A stretch of 64,000 nucleotides of DNA from Leifsonia williamsii. GTDB taxonomy: Bacteria > Actinomycetota > Actinomycetes > Actinomycetales > Microbacteriaceae. The stretch is taken from the NCBI RefSeq assembly GCF_030433685.1, contig NZ_JAROCF010000001.1, forward strand, positions 2,108,001 to 2,172,000, in the 5' to 3' direction. Shown here in pieces: positions 60,050 through 64,000 of this stretch (positions are counted from its first letter, which is position 1; each line of letters starts with the position of its first letter). Below the pieces are notes generated by a model. That model made no database searches and was not told the DNA's origin. It saw nothing but the letters and a program-made list of their open reading frames with translations. Made by a program: the position numbers and the translations under genes.

Positions 60050-60742
60050 ATGACGACACCCAGCCCCATGGGCGGCCGCAACCGAGTCCTCTTCCCGACC
60101 CTGCCGCGAGGGGAGGTCGTCGCCACGTTCGAGACCTACCCCGAGGCGCAGCAGGCGGTCGACCTGCTCGCCCGCGCCGACTTCCCGGTCGACAAGGTCT
60201 CGATCGTCGGAAGCGACCTGAAGAGCGTCGAGCGCGTCACCGGCAAGCTCACCTGGGGCCGCGTGGCCCTGGCGGGCGCCGCGTCCGGCGCCTGGCTCGG
60301 CATCTTCTTCGGGCTCCTGCTGATCATCTTCTCGCCGACCGTCAGCCTCGCGTTCGTGCTCGCCGCTGTGCTGATCGGCGCGGGCTTCGGCATGCTGTTC
60401 GGCATCGCCTCCTACGCCATCAACCGCCGGCGCCGCGACTACACCTCGGTCATGCAGGTCATCGCGACCAGCTACTCGGTGCTCGTCGACTCCGACCTCG
60501 TGAACCGGGCGCGCAACCTGCTCGCGGGCGGGGGAGGAGACGGGGGAGCGCAGGAGCCGGTCGGGCCGGCCGCCGGCCTGCCGCCGCAGCCGCAGCACCC
60601 GAGCGACCCGCCGCCCGCGCCGCCCGCCGCGCCGCAGCCGCCGGTGCAGCCGCAGCCGCCCGTCCAGCCGCAGCCGCCGACGGCTCCCGAGCCTCCCACG
60701 ACCCCGCCGTCGGGCCAGCAGCCCCCGGCGCCCCTCGCCTAG
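60050..60742 (+). CDS. General-stress-protein-like (GSP17M type) membrane protein with proline-rich tail (230 aa)
   Basis: Residues 20-65 resemble the general stress protein 17M fold (VVATFETYPEAQQAVDLLARADFPVDKVSIVGSDL). Two membrane helices follow at about 75-125. The last 60 residues are proline/glutamine-rich with PQPPV repeats. Divergent from the MgtE_N-CBS operon, a neighbourhood I have the impression recurs in actinobacteria. Function unknown. Confidence 0.82.
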   Translation: MTTPSPMGGRNRVLFPTLPRGEVVATFETYPEAQQAVDLLARADFPVDKVSIVGSDLKSVERVTGKLTWGRVALAGAASGAWLGIFFGLLLIIFSPTVSLAFVLAAVLIGAGFGMLFGIASYAINRRRRDYTSVMQVIATSYSVLVDSDLVNRARNLLAGGGGDGGAQEPVGPAAGLPPQPQHPSDPPPAPPAAPQPPVQPQPPVQPQPPTAPEPPTTPPSGQQPPAPLA

Positions 60743-60757
60743 CGCGACAACGACAGA

Positions 60758-60810
60758 AGGGGTCCCGACACGCCGCTCGCCCTGCGCGGGCGCTGCGTGT
60801 CGGGACCCCT
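60758..60810. terminator. Palindrome with GGGGTCCCGACACGC arms in a convergent gap
   Basis: AGGGGTCCCGACACGC (60758-60773) and its exact complement (60795-60810) enclose a 21-base loop with its own GCCC/GGGC pairing. Same family as the copy inside E2. Confidence 0.8.
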
Positions 60811-60849
60811 CTGCGTTCGCCGGCGGGACCGGCTCTCAGCGGTCGCCTT

Positions 60850-62440
60850 CTAACGGGCGCTGAGGCGCTGCACCCACGCCTCCACGTCGTCCGCCGTGCG
60901 CGGGATCGCGATCGAGAGGTTCTCGGCGCCGTCCTCGGTGACGAGGATGTTGTCCTCGATCCGCACGCCGATGCCGCGGAACCGCTCGGGCACGGTCAGG
61001 TCGTCGGGCTGGAAGTACAGGCCGGGCTCGATCGTGAAGGTCATGCCCGGCTCCAGCACGCCGTCGAGGTAGAGCTCGCGGCGGGCCTGCGCGCAGTCGT
61101 GCACGTCGAGGCCGAGGTGGTGGCTGGTGCCGTGGACCATGTAGCGGCGGTGGTGCTGGTTGTCCGCCTCCAGCGCCTCCTCGGCGGAGACGGGCAGCAG
61201 ACCCCACTCGGCCGTGCGCCGCGCGATGACGGCCATCGCGGTCGCGTGGATCTCGCGGAACCGGATGCCGGGCCGGACGATCGCGAAGGCCGCATCGGCC
61301 GCCTCCCGCACCGTCTCGTAGACCAGCCGCTGCGTCTCGGTGAACGTGCCGCCGATCGGGAAGGTGCGCGTGATGTCGGCCGTGTAGTAGCTGTCCACCT
61401 CCACGCCTGCGTCGAGCAGGATCAGGTCGCCGGGCACCACGGGGCCGTCGTTGCGCGTCCTGCAGGATGCAGGCGTGCGGCCCGCTCGCCGCGATCGTGT
61501 CGTAGCCGACCGCATTGCCGTCGGCACGGGCGCGCCCGTTGAAGACGCCCTCCACGAGCCGCTCGCCGCGCGGGTGCACGGTGATGCGGGGGAGGTCGGC
61601 GATCACGTCGTCGAAGCCGCGCGCGGTGGCCGCGACGGCGGCGCGCAGCTGGCCGATCTCGTACTCGTCCTTGACCAGGCGCAGCTCGGACAGATCACGG
61701 GCGAGCCGGTCGTCCTCGGAGTGGTCCTCGGGGTCGCGGTCGCCGTCGGTGTCGTCCCAGAGCACCATGCGGGCGGCGTCGACCCGATCGGTGAGCCCGG
61801 GGTCGGCCTCCCGCAGCACGACGGTCTCGCCGTCGGCCTCGTCGAGCAGCGCGCCGACCTCGGCGATGCCGCGGGTCGGGAGGTCGAGGTCGGCGGCGAC
61901 CTGGGCGAGCGACGGGCGCGGCCCGATCCAGAACTCGCCGATCTCGGGGTTGGCGTAGAACTCGTCGGAGTCGCGGCCGGCGCGCTCCCGGAAGTAGAGG
62001 GTGGCCTCGTGCCCGGCGGCGGTCGGCTCCATGACCAGCACGCTGCCCGGCTCGGAGTCGGAGCCCCAGCCCGTCAGGTGGGTGAACGCCGAGTGCGCGC
62101 GGAAGACGTAGTCGGTGTCGTTGGAGCGCTGCTTGAGCCGCCCCGCCGGGATGATCAGGCGCTTGCCCGGGAACAGCTCGGAGACGCGGGCCCGGCGGGA
62201 GGCGGCATAGGCGGCCTGCTCGCGCGGCGCGGGCAGCGGCTCCTCGCGGTCGGCCCAGCCGCTGCCGATGTACTCCTTGAAGCGGTCGGAGCCCGGCGTG
62301 GTCGAGCGGTTCGCGGTCGCGCGCGGCGCCGCCTCCGGCTCGATCGGGGTGCTGTCGGGGGTGAGCGCCGCGGCCTCGTCGGCGGCGGCGGCGCCCTCGG
62401 CGGGCGCGGTGGACGGAGTGGACGACTGCGACGACGACAT
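60850..62440 (-). pseudogene. pepP: Aminopeptidase P family protein, frameshifted
   Basis: M24B metallopeptidase removing N-terminal residues before proline. The N-terminal creatinase-like domain is read from ATG 62440 to the GPHACILQ segment. The catalytic domain is read in another frame down to 60850 and keeps all metal ligands (DAGVEVDSYYTADITRTFP, GTSHHLGLDVHD, TIEPGLYF, RIEDNILVT). The frames break at about 61460, where a two-base loss turns the expected HWTRNDGP into a shifted reading. Restoring it gives about 530 residues. A sequencing error or recent mutation is likely. Confidence 0.87.
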
Positions 62441-62460
62441 GGCGACCATTCTCCCACTCC

Positions 62461-62466
62461 TAGGAT
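62461..62466 (+). promoter_or_regulatory. Leaderless -10 element for the PHP gene
   Basis: TAGGAT ends 7 bases before ATG 62474. Confidence 0.5.
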
Positions 62467-62473
62467 GGTGAGC

Positions 62474-63346
62474 ATGGTGGAGAAGCGACGGTTCCGGGGT
62501 CCCGTCGACCTGCACACGCACTCGAGCGTGTCGGACGGCACCGAGACCCCCGGCGAGCTGGTGCGTTCCGCCGCCGCCGCGGGGCTGGGCACCGTCGCCC
62601 TCACCGACCACGACTCCACGGCCGGGTGGGCGGAGGCCGCAGAGGCGGGCCGCGAGAGCGGGGTCACCGTCATCCCGGCGATGGAGCTGAGCACCCGCAT
62701 CGAGTTCGCGAGCGTCCACATGCTCGGCTACCTCTTCGACCCGACGAACCCGGCCCTGGTCGCCGAGACGCAGCGCATCCGCGACGGCCGCATGCGGCGC
62801 GCGGAGGACATGGTCCGCCGCATCGCCGAGGACTACGACATCACCTGGGCCGACGTCATGGCGCAGGCCACCGAGGGCGCCACCGTCGGCCGCCCGCACA
62901 TCGCCGACGCCCTCGTCGCCCGCGGCCTCGCGAGCGACCGCAGCGCCGCCTTCGCGGGCATCCTGCACTGGCGCAGCGGCTACTTCCAGCCGCACTACGC
63001 CCCCGAACCTCTGACGGGCGTGCGGCTGATCCGCGAGGCGGGCGGCATCCCGGTGCTGGCCCATCCGGCGACGGGAGGCCGCGGCCGGGTGATCCCGCGC
63101 GACCGGCTCAAGCGCCTGGTCGACGCCGGACTGTTCGGCCTCGAGATCGACCACCGCGAGAACCTCGAGGACGGCAAGCAGCGCCTCCGCGAGCTGGCCA
63201 AGGAGTTCGGCCTCGCGGTCACGGGCTCCAGCGACTACCACGGCGCCGGCAAGCCGAACCGGCTGGGCGAGAACACGACCGACCCCGCCGTCGTCGACCG
63301 GATGATCGAAGAAGCGACAGGCGCGGCGCCTTTCTACGCCTCCTGA
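62474..63346 (+). CDS. PHP-domain phosphoesterase (290 aa)
   Basis: Polymerase-and-histidinol-phosphatase fold. DLHTHSSVSDGT and LTDHDSTAGW are metal motifs, VLAHPATGG and GSSDYHGAG the later ones. Relatives are 3',5'-nucleoside bisphosphate phosphatases, so nucleotide cleavage is likely. ATG 62474 is chosen with TAGGAT upstream. ATG 62465 would overlap that hexamer. Divergent from pepP. Confidence 0.9.
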   Translation: MVEKRRFRGPVDLHTHSSVSDGTETPGELVRSAAAAGLGTVALTDHDSTAGWAEAAEAGRESGVTVIPAMELSTRIEFASVHMLGYLFDPTNPALVAETQRIRDGRMRRAEDMVRRIAEDYDITWADVMAQATEGATVGRPHIADALVARGLASDRSAAFAGILHWRSGYFQPHYAPEPLTGVRLIREAGGIPVLAHPATGGRGRVIPRDRLKRLVDAGLFGLEIDHRENLEDGKQRLRELAKEFGLAVTGSSDYHGAGKPNRLGENTTDPAVVDRMIEEATGAAPFYAS

Positions 63347-63357
63347 CGACCTGCCCC

Positions 63358-63363
63358 TAGCCT
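63358..63363 (+). promoter_or_regulatory. Leaderless -10 element for the coiled-coil protein
   Basis: TAGCCT ends 6 bases before the GTG at 63370. Confidence 0.5.
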
Positions 63364-63369
63364 GAACGG

Positions 63370-64000
63370 GTGACACGCAACGGGCGAGCAACGGCGGCCG
63401 CGGTCGTCCTGGCCGCCGTCCTGACGATCGCGGGAGGCGCCGCCCCCGCACTGGCGGACGGCTACCCCTCCTGGGACGAGGTGCAGGCCGCGAAGGCGAA
63501 CGCGGCGGCGGCGCAGGGCGAGGTGGACCGGATCAACGGGCTGCTGCAGGGCCTCCAGTCGGCGGCCAACGCGGCGGGCGACCTCGCGGTGAAGCGGCTC
63601 GGCGAGTACGGGAAGGCGGAGGCCGCGCTGCAGGCCGCGAGCGAGAAGTCCGCCGACCTCGCGCAGGAGGCGCAGGAGGCGACCGCGAAGGCGGACGCGC
63701 TGAAGCAGCAGAGCGGCAGGCTCGCGGAGCAGCTCACCCGCGCCGACAGCTCCTCCGTGTCGCTGCAGCTCCTCCTCAGCCCCGACGCCAAGCGCTCGGA
63801 CTCGCTGCTCTACCAGCTCGGCGCCGTCTCGAAGCTGGCCGACCAGGCCAGCACTCTGTACGCGCAGGCGAACGCGCAGAAGAACACCGCGGCCTCCCTC
63901 AGCGCCCAGGCGGCGGAGGCCGAGAAGGTGCGCGACAAGCTGGCGGAGGACGCGAAGACCGCCCTCGCCGCCGCGAACGCCGCCAAGAAGGCCGCGGACA
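63370..64000 (+). CDS. Secreted coiled-coil protein, probably NlpC/P60 peptidoglycan hydrolase N-terminus (partial)
   Basis: The frame stays open to the window edge. GTG start, basic N-terminus TRNGRATAAA, hydrophobic core VVLAAVLTIAGGAAPALA with an ALA-D cleavage site, then about 180 residues of alanine/glutamate/glutamine heptads typical of the coiled coil before an NlpC/P60 catalytic domain (RipA-like). LLLSPDAKRSDSLLYQLG matches the conserved helix of that family. The catalytic part is outside the window, so the enzyme call is inference. Confidence 0.78.
   Translation, partial: MTRNGRATAAAVVLAAVLTIAGGAAPALADGYPSWDEVQAAKANAAAAQGEVDRINGLLQGLQSAANAAGDLAVKRLGEYGKAEAALQAASEKSADLAQEAQEATAKADALKQQSGRLAEQLTRADSSSVSLQLLLSPDAKRSDSLLYQLGAVSKLADQASTLYAQANAQKNTAASLSAQAAEAEKVRDKLAEDAKTALAAANAAKKAAD

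Noticed and set aside
60541..60739. Independent repeat element in the proline-rich tail
   Set aside because: The PQPPV repetition is ordinary low-complexity coding sequence in frame with the gene.

Overview
The window is about 70% G+C with tightly packed genes, many GTG starts, 4-base ATGA/GTGA overlaps, and protein families typical of Actinobacteria. The gene content (DUF3117, DUF6510, DUF3516 helicase, actinobacterial DapD, MoaC-MoaB fusion) fits the family Microbacteriaceae, most like Leifsonia. The species assignment is an inference from the proteins, not a database match. I see no phage, transposase, integrase, CRISPR array, rRNA or tRNA. No gene-free stretch exceeds 300 bases; the longest are the pnp leader (42310-42586) and the palindrome-filled gap 27287-27509.

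Layout. 1-877: 5' part of an APC-type permease (minus). 1012-4896: two small unknown proteins, an unusual zinc-ribbon SDR, and a coupled trio of DUF6510, flavin reductase and cytosolic Mo-enzyme. 4943-15735: a molybdenum region with moaA and moaD on plus and, on minus, modC-modB-(39-aa ORF)-modA-regulator-moaE-moaCB-moeA-moeB and a membrane Mo-enzyme. The cofactor genes are therefore flanked by two molybdoenzymes that could use the product. 15813-29338: helicase, phosphate and purine/pyrimidine permeases, trmB, aldehyde dehydrogenase, aspA, hydrolases. 29479-38426: glycosyltransferase, ada-alkA fusion, glcD-like oxidase, FKBP, AhpD-like protein, MocR, SDR, TetR, alcohol dehydrogenase. 38529-44878: VOC protein, rpsO and pnp, separated by three unrelated genes. 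44961-49169: Lrp regulator divergent from a 2-oxoacid dehydrogenase operon whose E2 gene is frameshifted. 49193-52537: dapD and dapE, diverging, plus a mannosyltransferase-like membrane protein. 52663-64000: DUF3117, O-methyltransferase, tatB, MFS transporter with a PLP decarboxylase, the mrp/DUF1003/MgtE_N-CBS operon, a frameshifted aminopeptidase P, a PHP phosphoesterase and the start of a secreted coiled-coil protein.

Two genome-scale patterns stand out. First, nearly every convergent gene pair with a gap of 40 bases or more is separated by a large imperfect palindrome, and many of these share core words (CGACACGCCG or CAACACGCCG, CAACTCCGGAG, GAGTACGC). One copy lies inside the coding sequence of the E2 gene. 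Second, more than twenty genes carry a TANNNT-like hexamer 6 or 7 bases before the start codon and no Shine-Dalgarno sequence, which points to widespread leaderless transcription. Two otherwise conserved genes (E2 and pepP) have single frameshifts that may be sequencing errors.
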